From positions 37,827 through 101,826 of the forward strand of contig NZ_LZJW01000062.1 in assembly GCF_001667885.1 (NCBI RefSeq): a DNA stretch of 64,000 bases. The letters run 5' to 3'. The translations under genes were made by a program, and so were the position numbers. Source of the stretch: Mycobacterium scrofulaceum. Lineage in GTDB: Bacteria; Actinomycetota; Actinomycetes; Mycobacteriales; Mycobacteriaceae. A model generated the notes under the pieces. It ran no database searches, was not told the DNA's origin, and worked only from the letters and a program-made list of their open reading frames with translations. Positions 53,289-62,390 of the stretch are shown piece by piece (the stretch's first letter is position 1; each line of letters starts with the position of its first letter).

Positions 53289-55361
53289 ATGACGAGGGCG
53301 ACACCAGCGGCGGCTCCGGCAGAGCGCGCTTCGGACTCCGGACCCGGGGACGTCGCGGTCGACCCGCAGCGACGCAATTTCATCTTCGTGGCGATCCTGC
53401 TCGGCATGCTGATGGCCGCGCTGGACCAGACGATCGTGGCCACCGCGTTGCCCACCATCGTCGCCAATCTCGGTGGCGCAGGCCATCAATCGTGGGTGGT
53501 CACCAGCTACCTGCTCGCCTCGACCATCATCACCGCCCTCGTCGGCAAGTTCGGTGACCTGTTCGGCCGCAAGCGGGTGTTCCAGGCGGCCGTCGTGTTC
53601 TTCGTCGCCGGATCGGTGCTGTGCGGCCTCTCGAGCTCGATGGGCATGCTGGTCGCGTCCCGCGCGCTGCAGGGCATCGGCGGCGGCGGGCTCATGGTGA
53701 CCGCCATGGCGCTGATCGGCGAGGTGATCCCGCTGCGGGACCGCGGCCGCTACCAGGGTGCGATGGGCGCGGTATTCGGCGTCACCACCGTGATCGGCCC
53801 CTTGCTCGGTGGCTACTTCACCGACCACTTCACCTGGCGCTGGGCGTTTTGGATCAACGTGCCGATCTCGGTCGTCGTCTTCTTCGTGGCGGCCGCCGCC
53901 ATCCCGGCGCTGTCCAACCGCACCAAACCGGTCATCGACTACACCGGCATCGTGCTGGTCGGCCTGGGCGCCACCGGGCTGACGCTGGCCACCAGCTGGG
54001 GCGGCACCACCTACCCGTGGGGATCGCCCACGATCGTCGGCCTGTTCGTCGGCTCGGCGATCGCCTTGTGCCTCTTCGCCTGGGTGGAAAGCCGCGCCGA
54101 CGCGCCCATCCTGCCGACCCGGCTGTTCGGCAGTCCGGTGTTCACGGTGTGCTGCGTGCTGTCGTTCGTGGTCGGTTTCGCGATGCTGGGCGCGCTGACG
54201 TTCCTGCCCACGTACATGCAGTTCGTCGACGGCGTCTCGGCCACCACGTCGGGCCTGCGCACGCTGCCGATGGTGATCGGGATGCTGACCACCTCGATGG
54301 GCAGTGGCGTCATCGTCGGCCGCACGGGCAGATACAAAGTCTTTCCCGTCACCGGCACCGCCGTCATGGCGGTGGCGTTCTTTCTGATGTCGCGGATGGA
54401 CCCGTCGACATCGGTGTGGGTTCAATCGCTGTTCCTGGTCATCCTCGGCGCCGGGATCGGGATGTGCATGCAGACCCTTGTCCTGATCGTGCAGAACACC
54501 GTGGGCTTCGACGACCTCGGCGTCGCGACGTCCGGCGTCACCTTCTTCCGCACGATCGGCAGCTCGTTCGGCGCCGCCATCTTCGGTTCACTGTTCACCA
54601 ACTTCCTGCACAGCCGGATCGGGCCGGCGATGGTGGCCAGCCGCGCGCCGGCCGCCGCCGCCGCATCGCCGGAGGCGTTGCACCGGTTGCCCCACCAGAC
54701 GGCCGCTCCTATCGTCGCCGCCTACGCCGAGTCACTCACCCACGTCTTTCTCTGCGCGGTCCCGGTCGCGCTGGTGGGCTTCGTGCTGGCGTTGTTCCTG
54801 CGAGAGGTCCCCCTGCGGGAAATGCACGACAGCACAATCGATCTCGGTGACGCGTTCGGAATGCCGAATACCGAGACTCCGGATCAGATGCTGGAGGGCG
54901 CGGTCGAACGCATGCTGCGCGGTGTGCCCGGCATGCGATTGCGCAGCATCGCCATGCGACCCGACTGCCGGCTCGACGTGGCCGGGCTGTGGGGCGTCCT
55001 GCGCATCAACCGCTACGGACAGCTGTATGGCACGGCCCGGCTCACCGACATCGCCGACTACCTACGGATCCCGTTCGAGGTCTTGGAACCCACCTTCTCG
55101 CGGCTGATCGCCACGGGATACGCCCGCGGTGACGGCGACCAGCTGTGGCTGACCCCCGCGGGAGCCCAGCAGGTGGACTACGTGCACTCGCTGCTGGTGG
55201 CCTGGCTGGTCGACAAGCTCGCCCGCTCACCGGGATTCGACGGGCGGCCGGATCGTCGCGTGGTCGAAGCCGCACTGAATCGCGTCGCGGGCCGCGTTCT
55301 CGCGCAACGGGACTGGAACGACGACCGCCCCACCACGAAGATCCCGGCGTCCACCCCCTGA
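53289..55361 (+). CDS. MFS exporter (DHA2) with C-terminal winged-helix-like domain (Rv1877-like)
   Basis: A 690-residue protein. Residues about 30-510 form a 14-TM drug:H+ antiporter (DHA2, EmrB/QacA type) with motif LDQTIVATALPTIVANLGG (C-like) and GKFGDLFGRKRVF (motif A). Residues about 560-690 are a soluble winged-helix-like segment: TDIADYLRIPFEVLEPTFSR, then TGYARGDGDQLWLTPAGAQQ, which is a MarR-like recognition and wing pattern, followed by a helix. Such a tail on an exporter is unusual and could sense drug or regulate the pump. Homologue of Rv1877, which has the same length. It follows bfrA by 86 bp on the same strand. Confidence 0.9.
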   Translation: MTRATPAAAPAERASDSGPGDVAVDPQRRNFIFVAILLGMLMAALDQTIVATALPTIVANLGGAGHQSWVVTSYLLASTIITALVGKFGDLFGRKRVFQAAVVFFVAGSVLCGLSSSMGMLVASRALQGIGGGGLMVTAMALIGEVIPLRDRGRYQGAMGAVFGVTTVIGPLLGGYFTDHFTWRWAFWINVPISVVVFFVAAAAIPALSNRTKPVIDYTGIVLVGLGATGLTLATSWGGTTYPWGSPTIVGLFVGSAIALCLFAWVESRADAPILPTRLFGSPVFTVCCVLSFVVGFAMLGALTFLPTYMQFVDGVSATTSGLRTLPMVIGMLTTSMGSGVIVGRTGRYKVFPVTGTAVMAVAFFLMSRMDPSTSVWVQSLFLVILGAGIGMCMQTLVLIVQNTVGFDDLGVATSGVTFFRTIGSSFGAAIFGSLFTNFLHSRIGPAMVASRAPAAAAASPEALHRLPHQTAAPIVAAYAESLTHVFLCAVPVALVGFVLALFLREVPLREMHDSTIDLGDAFGMPNTETPDQMLEGAVERMLRGVPGMRLRSIAMRPDCRLDVAGLWGVLRINRYGQLYGTARLTDIADYLRIPFEVLEPTFSRLIATGYARGDGDQLWLTPAGAQQVDYVHSLLVAWLVDKLARSPGFDGRPDRRVVEAALNRVAGRVLAQRDWNDDRPTTKIPASTP

Positions 55362-55390
55362 ACCGGGCGGTGCGGGCGTACCATCACGCC

Positions 55391-55885
55391 ATGAGCCGAA
55401 TCGGAACATTTGCTGACGACGACCTGGCCGGCTGGTTTGTGAAGTCCCCCGACATCGGCGGCGCGCTCGGCGGCTTCAGCAACGCGGTTTACACCAAGAA
55501 CCGGCTGCCGCTGCGCACCCGGGAACTGGCGCGCGCCGTGATCGCGCACCGCAACGAATGCGTCGTCTGCGTCAACACCCGCGACGAGGACGGGCCCGCC
55601 GCCGGCGTCGACGAGGAGTTGTACGACCACGCCCAGGACTGGCGCACCTGGCCGGGTTATAGCGAACAGGAACGGATCGCCGCCGAGTTCGCGGACCGGT
55701 TCGCCAGCGACCACACCGGCCTGCGCGACGACGAGGACTTCTGGAGCCGTTGCTCCGAACACTTCTCCGACGAGCTGCTGGCCGATCTCGCCCTGTCGTG
55801 CGCCCTGTGGGTCGGCATGGGTCGCGTCTTGCGGACCCTCGACATCGGTCAAGCCTGCAAGCTGACCATTCCCAGCCGCGCGTAG
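55391..55885 (+). CDS. Carboxymuconolactone decarboxylase-family (AhpD-like) protein
   Basis: A 164-residue helical protein with an AhpD-like redox motif CVVCVNTRDEDG (Cys-x-x-Cys). In this family the motif is often followed by His, absent here. It probably handles peroxides or a disulfide exchange, not a decarboxylation. The ATG at 55391 starts 29 bp after the MFS stop on the same strand, so the two may share a transcript. The enzyme pairs functionally with AhpC systems, but this is inference. Confidence 0.8.
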   Translation: MSRIGTFADDDLAGWFVKSPDIGGALGGFSNAVYTKNRLPLRTRELARAVIAHRNECVVCVNTRDEDGPAAGVDEELYDHAQDWRTWPGYSEQERIAAEFADRFASDHTGLRDDEDFWSRCSEHFSDELLADLALSCALWVGMGRVLRTLDIGQACKLTIPSRA

Positions 55886-55934
55886 CCACACCCGCCGCGG
55901 GCACAAACCGCGGCACCGCGGTGTTGCTCGATGG

Positions 55935-56825
55935 GTGAAGATTCGCTTCGGCGTGGGGTTGGGCGCGGACACCGCTCCGGATCGGTTGGCCCCCATCGTG
56001 GACCGCCTGGAGTCCAACGGCGTGGATTCGCTGTGGTTCTCCGAGCTGGTGTATTCCCCGGCGGTCGACCCGGTGGTCGGGATGGCATACGCCTTGGCCA
56101 GAACGACCCGGTTGAAGGTGGGCACTTCGGTGGCGGTGCTGCCGGGGCGGCATCCGGTTCTGGTCGCCAAGCAGTTGGCCTCGCTGGCGGCCGTGGCGCC
56201 GAAGCGGGTCCTGCCCGTCTTTGGTCTGCGGTCGGCGATTCCGGCCGAGCGCGAGGTGTTCGTGGTCCCCGACGGGGAGCGGGCCGCGGTGTTCGACGAG
56301 TCGCTGCGGGTGCTGCGCTCGGCGCTGACCGAGGACTCGGCGAGCTACGACGGCCGCTACTTCACCGTCAGCGGGGCCGCCGTCATGCCCCGGCCGCAAC
56401 CCCCGCTGGACATCTGGCTCGGCGGCTCGGCACCGGCGGCGTTCCGGCGCATCGGCGCGCTGGCCGACGGCTGGCTGGGCAGCTTCCTGACCCCGGCGGA
56501 GGCGCGGACCGGCCGCGAGGCGATCGAACGCGCCGCGGCGCAAGCGGGCCGCCGGATCGACCCCGACCACTTCGGGATCTCGTTGGCCGTCGTCGACGCG
56601 GTCGACGGCGAAGTGCCCGCGACGCTGGCCGCGGCGTCCCGCAATCGCCGCCCCGACGTCGACCCCGCCGAGCTGATCGCCGTCGGATGGGATCGGCTGC
56701 ACCGGCAGCTGGACGCCTACATCGACGCGGGGCTGACCAAGTTCGTGATCCGGCCCGCCGGTAGCGCGTCTTTGGACGGCTTCCTCGACCGGTTCGTCAG
56801 CGAGTTGACCGCCCGCCAGAACTGA
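55935..56825 (+). CDS. LLM class F420-dependent oxidoreductase
   Basis: A 296-residue luciferase-like barrel. Seen are RFGVGLGADTAPDRLAPI, GVDSLWFSELVYSPAVDP, RLKVGTSVAVLPGRHPVLVA, and the RVLPVFGLRSAIPAE region, with a SGAAVMPRPQPPLDIWLGGS end of the substrate pocket. F420 is the likely cofactor; the substrate is unknown. It starts at a GTG (55935). Inserted between the CMD-family gene and glnA3, and not part of the H37Rv order that I remember. Confidence 0.85.
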   Translation: MKIRFGVGLGADTAPDRLAPIVDRLESNGVDSLWFSELVYSPAVDPVVGMAYALARTTRLKVGTSVAVLPGRHPVLVAKQLASLAAVAPKRVLPVFGLRSAIPAEREVFVVPDGERAAVFDESLRVLRSALTEDSASYDGRYFTVSGAAVMPRPQPPLDIWLGGSAPAAFRRIGALADGWLGSFLTPAEARTGREAIERAAAQAGRRIDPDHFGISLAVVDAVDGEVPATLAAASRNRRPDVDPAELIAVGWDRLHRQLDAYIDAGLTKFVIRPAGSASLDGFLDRFVSELTARQN

Positions 56826-56866
56826 ATTCGCGAGCCCGCGCGTCTCGACCCTGCACAATGACTGCC

Positions 56867-58219
56867 ATGACCGGCACACCGCTTGCCGCCGCGGCGATCG
56901 CCCAGCTGGAGTCCGAGGGCGTCGACACCGTTATCGGCACTGTCGTGAATCCCGCCGGGCTCACGCTGGCCAAGACGGTGCCGATCCGGCGGACCAACAC
57001 CTTCGCCGATCCCGGCCTCGGGGCCAGCCCCTCGTGGCACGCCTTCGCGATCGATCAGAGCGGGATCGCCTTCACCCGCGATGTCGGCGTGATCGGGGAC
57101 CAGCGGCTCCGCATCGACCTGTCCGCCCTGCGCATCGTCGGCGACGGGCTGGCGTGGGCGCCCGCCGCATTCTTCTCCCAGGACGGCGCACCCGTTCCCG
57201 CCTGCGGCCGCGGCACGTTGAGCCGGGTCGAAGCCGCGCTCGCCGAAGCCGGAGTCGAGGCGTTGATCGGGCACGAGATCGAGTTCCTGCTGGTGGCCCC
57301 CGACGGTGACCGCCTGCCGTCGACGCTGTGGGCGCAGTACGGCCTTGCCGGGGTCCTGGAACATGAGGCGTTCGTCCGTGACGTCACCCGGTCGGCCGGG
57401 GCGGCGGGCATCGCGATCGAGCAGTTTCACCCCGAGTATGGGGCCAACCAGTTCGAGCTGTCCGTGGCACCGCAGCCCCCGGTGGCCGCCGCCGACCAGT
57501 TGGTGCTGCTGCGGCTCATCGTCGGGCGGGTCGCCAGGCGCCACGGGCTTCGCATCAGCCTGTCGCCGGCGCCCTTCGCCAACGGCGTCGGATCCGGTGC
57601 GCATCAACATTTTTCGCTGACGACGCCCGACGGGCCGTTGTTCTCCGACGGCGCGGGCGCCCGGGGCATGACGGCCGCGGGGGAGAACGCGGTGGCCGGG
57701 GTGGTCCACGGGTTGCCCGAGGCGCAGGGCCTGCTGTGCGGGTCGATCGTGTCCGGCATGCGCATGCACCCCGGCAACTGGGCCGGCGCCTACGCCTGCT
57801 GGGGAACGGAAAACCGGGAGGCCGCCGTGCGATTCATCGCCGGCGGACCCGGCAACCCGCGCGGCGGAAACGTCGAGGTGAAGATCGTCGACCCTTCCGC
57901 GAACCCCTACTTGGCGTCGGCGGCGATCCTGGGGCTGGCGCTGGACGGAATCGAACGCCGAGCGCCGCTGCCCCCGGAGGTCACGATCGACCCGGCGGAC
58001 CTCTCCGCTGCCGAACGGGACCGCGACGGCATCGTGAGCCTGCATCGAGACCAGGCCGAAGTGATTGCCGCACTGAACCATTCGCGGCTGATGCGCGACA
58101 TCCTGGGCGATGCCGCCGTCGACATGGTGGTCGCCGTCCGCACGCTGGAACGGGAACGGTACGGCAACCTGGACCCCGAGCAACTGGCGGACAAGTTCCG
58201 CATGGCCTGGAGCCTGTGA
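56867..58219 (+). CDS. glnA3: GlnA3-type glutamine synthetase family enzyme
   Basis: A 450-residue GS-fold enzyme, the length of Rv1878. Metal and substrate motifs are in place: GHEIEFLL (ExE), EQFHPEYGANQFELSV, NGVGSGAHQHFSL (His), and ANPYLASAAILGL. Mycobacteria have several GlnA paralogues; GlnA1 makes glutamine. Streptomyces GlnA3 is a gamma-glutamylpolyamine synthetase, so a polyamine substrate is plausible here. The ATG at 56867 gives the homologous start; an ATG three codons upstream is possible. The adjacent amidohydrolase begins 10 bp after its stop. Confidence 0.92.
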   Translation: MTGTPLAAAAIAQLESEGVDTVIGTVVNPAGLTLAKTVPIRRTNTFADPGLGASPSWHAFAIDQSGIAFTRDVGVIGDQRLRIDLSALRIVGDGLAWAPAAFFSQDGAPVPACGRGTLSRVEAALAEAGVEALIGHEIEFLLVAPDGDRLPSTLWAQYGLAGVLEHEAFVRDVTRSAGAAGIAIEQFHPEYGANQFELSVAPQPPVAAADQLVLLRLIVGRVARRHGLRISLSPAPFANGVGSGAHQHFSLTTPDGPLFSDGAGARGMTAAGENAVAGVVHGLPEAQGLLCGSIVSGMRMHPGNWAGAYACWGTENREAAVRFIAGGPGNPRGGNVEVKIVDPSANPYLASAAILGLALDGIERRAPLPPEVTIDPADLSAAERDRDGIVSLHRDQAEVIAALNHSRLMRDILGDAAVDMVVAVRTLERERYGNLDPEQLADKFRMAWSL

Positions 58220-58229
58220 CCGGCCCGCC

Positions 58230-59339
58230 ATGGCTTCCGAACCTCGCGCGCTGTCCGACCACATCGACGAAGTGACCCTGATCGATCAGCACGCCCACGG
58301 TTGCTGGACGACCGCGGGGGACCGGCGTCGGTTCGAAAACGCGCTTGTCGAGGCCAACACCGAGCCCGTCGTGGGCTCGGGGTTCGACAGCCAACTGGGC
58401 TTTGCCGTGCGCGCCCACTGCGCCCCCATCCTGGGGCTCCCGAAACACGTTGACCCGCAATCATATTGGGAGCGTCGCGGCCGGTTCGGCGAGGCGGAAC
58501 TCGCCCGCATGTTCCTGCCGGCCGCGGGGGTGAGCGACTGGCTGGTGGACACGGGGATCGGCGCGGACACCACCGGCCCCGCCGACATGGCGGAGCTGTC
58601 CGGCAACCGCGCGCACGAGGTGATCCGCCTCGAGCAGGTCGCCGAGCAGGCCGCGCGGGCGCCCGGCGACTACGCGTCGGCATTCCAGGACATCCTGCAC
58701 CGGCGCGCGGCGACGGCGGTCGGCACCAAGTCGATCCTGGCGTACCGGGGCGGATTCGACGGCGACCTGAGTGAGCCCGCGCCGGCACAGGTGGCCGAGG
58801 CGGCCGACCGATGGCGCGACCGCGGCGGCACTCGTTTGGAGGATCGGGTGCTGCTGCGGTTCGGCCTGCATCAGGCGCTGCGGCTGGGCAAGCCCCTGCA
58901 ATTCCACGTCGGCCTCGGCGACCGGGACTGCGACCTGCACAAGACCAACCCGCTGCTGCTGCTCGACTTCCTGCGGCGGTCCGGGGAGACCCCGATCGTG
59001 CTGTTGCACTGCTACCCCTACGAGCGCGAGGCCGGGTACCTGGCGCAGGCCTTCAACAACGTCTATGTCGACGGCGGGTTGAGCGTGAACCAGCTCGGGG
59101 CGCGGGCACCGGCCTTCGTCGCGCGTCTGCTGGAGCTGGCCCCCTTCGGCAAGGTTCTGTACTCGTCGGACGGTTTCGGCCCCGCGGAACTCCATTTCCT
59201 CGGTGCGGTCCTGTGGCGCAGGGCAATTCATCGCGTGCTGCGCGGTTTCGTGGTCGACGACGACTGGAGCGAGGCCGACGCCATCCGGGTGGTCGACCTG
59301 ATCGCCCACGGCAACGCCGCCGGCCTCTACGGCGTTTGA
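58230..59339 (+). CDS. Amidohydrolase-2 family protein (Rv1879-like)
   Basis: A 369-residue TIM-barrel metal hydrolase. All metal ligands can be seen: LIDQHAHGCW (HxH), QFHVGLGD (His), VLLHCYPYE (His) and YSSDGFGP (Asp). It lies 10 bp after glnA3 on the same strand. In fungal FluG and plant nodulin/GS-like proteins, an amidohydrolase and a glutamine-synthetase domain are fused, so this gene pair is the two halves as separate ORFs. A gamma-glutamyl product or polyamine derivative is a plausible substrate; none is proven. Confidence 0.9.
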   Translation: MASEPRALSDHIDEVTLIDQHAHGCWTTAGDRRRFENALVEANTEPVVGSGFDSQLGFAVRAHCAPILGLPKHVDPQSYWERRGRFGEAELARMFLPAAGVSDWLVDTGIGADTTGPADMAELSGNRAHEVIRLEQVAEQAARAPGDYASAFQDILHRRAATAVGTKSILAYRGGFDGDLSEPAPAQVAEAADRWRDRGGTRLEDRVLLRFGLHQALRLGKPLQFHVGLGDRDCDLHKTNPLLLLDFLRRSGETPIVLLHCYPYEREAGYLAQAFNNVYVDGGLSVNQLGARAPAFVARLLELAPFGKVLYSSDGFGPAELHFLGAVLWRRAIHRVLRGFVVDDDWSEADAIRVVDLIAHGNAAGLYGV

Positions 59340-59370
59340 CCTCCGGTGACACCGGGGTATACGGGCGGTT

Positions 59371-60204
59371 ATGGCGACCGCAAAGGGCGTCTTGGAGTGG
59401 GCCCGGGACAAGGTGGTGTCGTGGGTGCCCAAGGCCGACCTCGACCAGCGGGACCCCGACTACATCCGCGATCAGCTGCCGGGCACCTGGCTGCTGGCCT
59501 CGTTTTACTTCCGGGCGGACGTACGGGGCCTGGACCGCATCCCGGCGGAGGGGCCGGTGCTGTTGGTCGGCAACCACAGCGGCGGCAACGTGCCGCCCGA
59601 CACCTTCGTGTTCACGCTGGCGTTTTGTTCGTATTTCGGCGTCGAGCGGCCGTTCTACCAGCTGGCCCATAACCTCGTCGTCTCCGCACCGCCGCTGGGC
59701 TGGTTGCGCAAGTTCGGCACGGTGGCCGCCAACCCCGAGAACGCCCGTCTCGCATTGGATTCCGGGGCCGCGTTGCTCGTTTACCCCGGCGGCGACTACG
59801 AGGTGTTCCGCCCCTCGTGGGAACGGCACAAGGTCGACTTCGGCGGCCGGATGGGCTACGTGCGGCTGGCCCGGGAGGCCGGGGTGCCGATCGTGCCGGT
59901 CGCCAGCGTCGGCGGGCAGGAAAGCGCGCTGTTCCTCAACCGTGGGCAGTGGCTGGCCAAGTTGCTGATGGCCGACAGGCTGCTGCGCCTCAAGAGCGTC
60001 CCGATATCGCTGGCGCTGCCCTGGGGCCTGAACATCAGCGACCTCGCCGGCCACATACCGTTGCCGACCAAGATCGTGATCGAGGTCCAAGACCCGATCG
60101 AGGTCGACGGTGACGACCAGGCGGTGCACGAAAAGGTGATGGCCAGCCTGCAGGGCGGCGTCGACCGACTGGCCGCCGAACGGCGATTCCCGGTGATCGG
60201 CTGA
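59371..60204 (+). CDS. Lysophospholipid acyltransferase-like protein (PlsC/DGAT-like)
   Basis: A 277-residue acyltransferase of the LPLAT fold. The catalytic motif is LVGNHSGGNVPPD, a variant of NHxxxxD in which the Asp is further away, as in the MGAT-like LPLAT subgroup. LLVYPGGDYEVFRPSWERH is motif III, and PIVPVASVGGQES is the later block. It likely esterifies a glycerolipid. H37Rv has relatives elsewhere but not at this site as I recall. Its stop overlaps the start of the SRPBCC gene (TGATG at 60202-60206). Confidence 0.88.
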   Translation: MATAKGVLEWARDKVVSWVPKADLDQRDPDYIRDQLPGTWLLASFYFRADVRGLDRIPAEGPVLLVGNHSGGNVPPDTFVFTLAFCSYFGVERPFYQLAHNLVVSAPPLGWLRKFGTVAANPENARLALDSGAALLVYPGGDYEVFRPSWERHKVDFGGRMGYVRLAREAGVPIVPVASVGGQESALFLNRGQWLAKLLMADRLLRLKSVPISLALPWGLNISDLAGHIPLPTKIVIEVQDPIEVDGDDQAVHEKVMASLQGGVDRLAAERRFPVIG

Positions 60205-60638
60205 TGCGCGTCGAGCGCCGCTGCGTCATCAACGCCGACCGATCCGCCGTATGGAAGATCGTCAGCGACCCGGATTGCTATCCGTCGTTCATGAGCAGCC
60301 TGGAGCGCTGGGAGTCGTCGAACGACATGGCGACCGGTGTCGGCGCCCGCTACACCGTGCACTGGAAGATCGGCTCCGTGCCCGTGGGCGGCTTGATCGA
60401 GGTGGTGGAGTTCGACGAGGGCCGCGATTTGGCCTGGGTCGGCATCACCGGCGTCACCCTGCGCGGGCGGATCCGGCTGCGCGACGCGGGCGAAGGCTGC
60501 ACGAAGGTGACGTTCCGGCTGTCGTATCAGGCGCCGGGGGGCATCGTCGGTTACATCGCCGACCGGATCGCCGTGCGCCAGGTGGGACGCACCCTCGCCG
60601 AAACGCTGAAACGCCTCAGGAAGCTGGCCGAGTCCTAG
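60204..60638 (+). CDS. SRPBCC (START-like) domain protein
   Basis: A 144-residue polyketide cyclase/SRPBCC fold: RCVINADRSAVWKIVSDPDC, then LERWESSNDMATGVGARYTV, VEVVEFDEGRDLAWVG-like strand, and the long C-terminal helix VGRTLAETLKRLRKLAES. Such proteins bind hydrophobic ligands in a central cavity. Tight coupling to the acyltransferase gene (1-nt overlap) suggests that it acts on or delivers the lipid. Specific ligand unknown. Confidence 0.85.
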   Translation: MRVERRCVINADRSAVWKIVSDPDCYPSFMSSLERWESSNDMATGVGARYTVHWKIGSVPVGGLIEVVEFDEGRDLAWVGITGVTLRGRIRLRDAGEGCTKVTFRLSYQAPGGIVGYIADRIAVRQVGRTLAETLKRLRKLAES

Positions 60639-60743
60639 CCATTTTTCCAATTCCGCATGTAATCAACCGCCGCGCGGCATACGCTCCGATCGACGAATCG
60701 GGCAACGTCACCAAACAGATCGAAATCGAGAGGGTTTGGGGGC

Positions 60744-60992
60744 ATGTTGCTCCGAGCAGTTCTTGTCGCCGCGGTGATCGCGGCCGCCGCCGGTGGCATG
60801 GCAGCACCGGCCTACTCGTCGCCCGGGTGTTACATCGCCAGTTCCGGTGACTGCGTGCCCTATCCGCAGCAGGGCCCGTCACAGCCACCGGGCGCCACCG
60901 CGAAATGCGCGGACGGCAGCTGGTCGTTCAGCGAGCACCCGCACTCGGGCGGCACCTGCCACGGCCACGGGGGAGTCCAGCAGTACTTGTAG
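60744..60992 (+). CDS. Small secreted DUF3761 protein
   Basis: An 82-residue exported protein. Signal peptide MLLRAVLVAAVIAAAAGGMA is cleaved near YSS-PG. Mature part has four Cys (PGCYIASSGDC and later AKCADGSWSFS and GTCHGHGG), and the tail SEHPHSGGTCHGHGGVQ fits DUF3761, a small disulfide-rich domain of unknown role. GAGAGG lies about 11 nt before the ATG at 60744. It ends 9 bp before a strong hairpin. Confidence 0.8.
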   Translation: MLLRAVLVAAVIAAAAGGMAAPAYSSPGCYIASSGDCVPYPQQGPSQPPGATAKCADGSWSFSEHPHSGGTCHGHGGVQQYL

Positions 60993-61000
60993 CGGGCCGG

Positions 61001-61040
61001 CGCCGGGATGGTCGACGCACGAGGGGTGACCATCCCGGCG
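61001..61040. terminator. Bidirectional hairpin between convergent genes
   Basis: CGCCGGGATGGTC and GACCATCCCGGCG are perfect 13-bp complements around a 14-nt loop. It lies between the DUF3761 gene (ends 60992) and the convergent DMT gene (ends 61086) and can serve both strands. Confidence 0.78.
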
Positions 61041-61085
61041 GTTCGGGCCGGGACCGCCGGACACGTTGCGGCGCAGGGGAATTGG

Positions 61086-62063
61086 TCAGGCGACTGACAT
61101 CGCCGAGCCGACGGGGTTTCGATGGCACCGCGGACCCGACGCTACGCGCGGCCGCGTGAGCGTCTCGGGCACCGGATCAGAGGTCTCCGCGTTTTGCTCG
61201 TTCCTGAGCGCCGCCGGATGGGCCTCGCCGCGGGCCAGAGCCACTATCGCGACAATCACCACTATCGCCGCCGACGCCAGGACGATCATGCCCACGCCAT
61301 CGGCGTTGAGGGTTTCGCCGAGCACCACAATGCCCAGAACCGATGCCACCGCTGGTTTGGCCACGGTCACCGACGGCATCGAGGCGGTCAGCGCACCGGC
61401 GCGAAACGATGACTGCTGAAAGATCATCCCTGCCAACGCCGCGAGTATCCAGGCATAGAACTCGGGCGCGCACAGTAGCGCCCCGAGACCACGACCGGCC
61501 GCCGCGACAACGGCTTTGGTCAGCATCGCGAACAGCGCCAGCGACGAACCGGCCACCACCGCCAGCAGTACAGCCGCGCGCGGGCCGGGCCAGACGCGCG
61601 CACCCAGGACACAGAGCACCAGTAGGGGACCCAGCACCAGGGCCACCCCAGTCCAGGTTGTCAGCGACCCCTGCGACTGCCCGGGGTTCGGGTCGCCAAC
61701 CGTGACAACCACCGCCAAAGCGACGGCGAGCACCATCGCCCACATCCACTGCCGGCGGGTCACCCGCTGATGGGTCAGCCGGGCATTGACCGGTAGTGCG
61801 AAGAGCAGCGCCGTCACCTGCAGCGCCGTCACCAACATCACCGACCCAACGCCTAGCGCGGCGGCTTGCAGACCGTAGTTGGCAACGGCTCCACCGCCGC
61901 CAAGCCACCACCGGGTGTCGCGCAACGACATGCGGAACAACTCCCAGTGGCCGACTGGCCCGTCGGTGACCTGATGCGCGGACTGTTGACGGCTCACCGC
62001 GCCGATCGCGGATGCCAGCGCGGCGCACAGGGCGAGCACGACGGCGATCTCCGATTTCAACAT
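61086..62063 (-). CDS. DMT superfamily transporter-like membrane protein
   Basis: A 325-residue protein with about nine or ten hydrophobic segments, in the EamA/DMT layout of two repeats: VVLALCAALASAIGAVSRQQ opens the first, and VGDPNPGQSQGSLTTWTGVA joins the halves. PSVTVAKPAVASVLGIVVLG is the conserved end of a DMT repeat. The C-terminal 45 residues are hydrophilic (ALARGEAHPAALRNEQNAET onward). Substrate unknown. A 63-residue membrane protein gene lies 33 bp upstream in the same operon. Confidence 0.84.
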   Translation of the reverse strand: MLKSEIAVVLALCAALASAIGAVSRQQSAHQVTDGPVGHWELFRMSLRDTRWWLGGGGAVANYGLQAAALGVGSVMLVTALQVTALLFALPVNARLTHQRVTRRQWMWAMVLAVALAVVVTVGDPNPGQSQGSLTTWTGVALVLGPLLVLCVLGARVWPGPRAAVLLAVVAGSSLALFAMLTKAVVAAAGRGLGALLCAPEFYAWILAALAGMIFQQSSFRAGALTASMPSVTVAKPAVASVLGIVVLGETLNADGVGMIVLASAAIVVIVAIVALARGEAHPAALRNEQNAETSDPVPETLTRPRVASGPRCHRNPVGSAMSVA

Positions 62064-62096
62064 GGGACCTCCTCAAGATGCCGAGATCACGTCGGG

Positions 62097-62288
62097 CTAG
62101 ACCCCGAAGTAGATGCCGTACCTGCTCGTCGCGAGCGCTTTCAGCAGCCACAGGACCACCCCGGTGCCGGCCAGGGTGCCCCCAGTCACCGCCACGATGA
62201 AGGCGGCCCGCAAGCTCCTGGAGAGCGCCGACCGGAGGGGGTTCTGCTGATCGACGGCGGTCGACGGGTGGATGTCATCAGCGGTCAT
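62097..62288 (-). CDS. Small membrane protein upstream of the DMT gene
   Basis: A 63-residue protein: a hydrophilic start (MTADDIHPSTAVDQQNPLRS) then one transmembrane helix (AAFIVAVTGGTLAGTGVVLW) and a short tail. I do not recognise a family. It starts at 62286-62288, with GAGAGCG-like purines upstream, and its end is 33 bp from the DMT gene, so it is probably a subunit or regulator of it. Confidence 0.65.
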   Translation of the reverse strand: MTADDIHPSTAVDQQNPLRSALSRSLRAAFIVAVTGGTLAGTGVVLWLLKALATSRYGIYFGV

Positions 62289-62390
62289 GGCGCTCTCCTC
62301 GTTGACTTCCGTTCGGAATCATGAAGGAAATGGTCACCGACAAAGCACCGCTTCCGGAATGGCCGCGAAGCCAGAATGAGTTGGCCCTAG

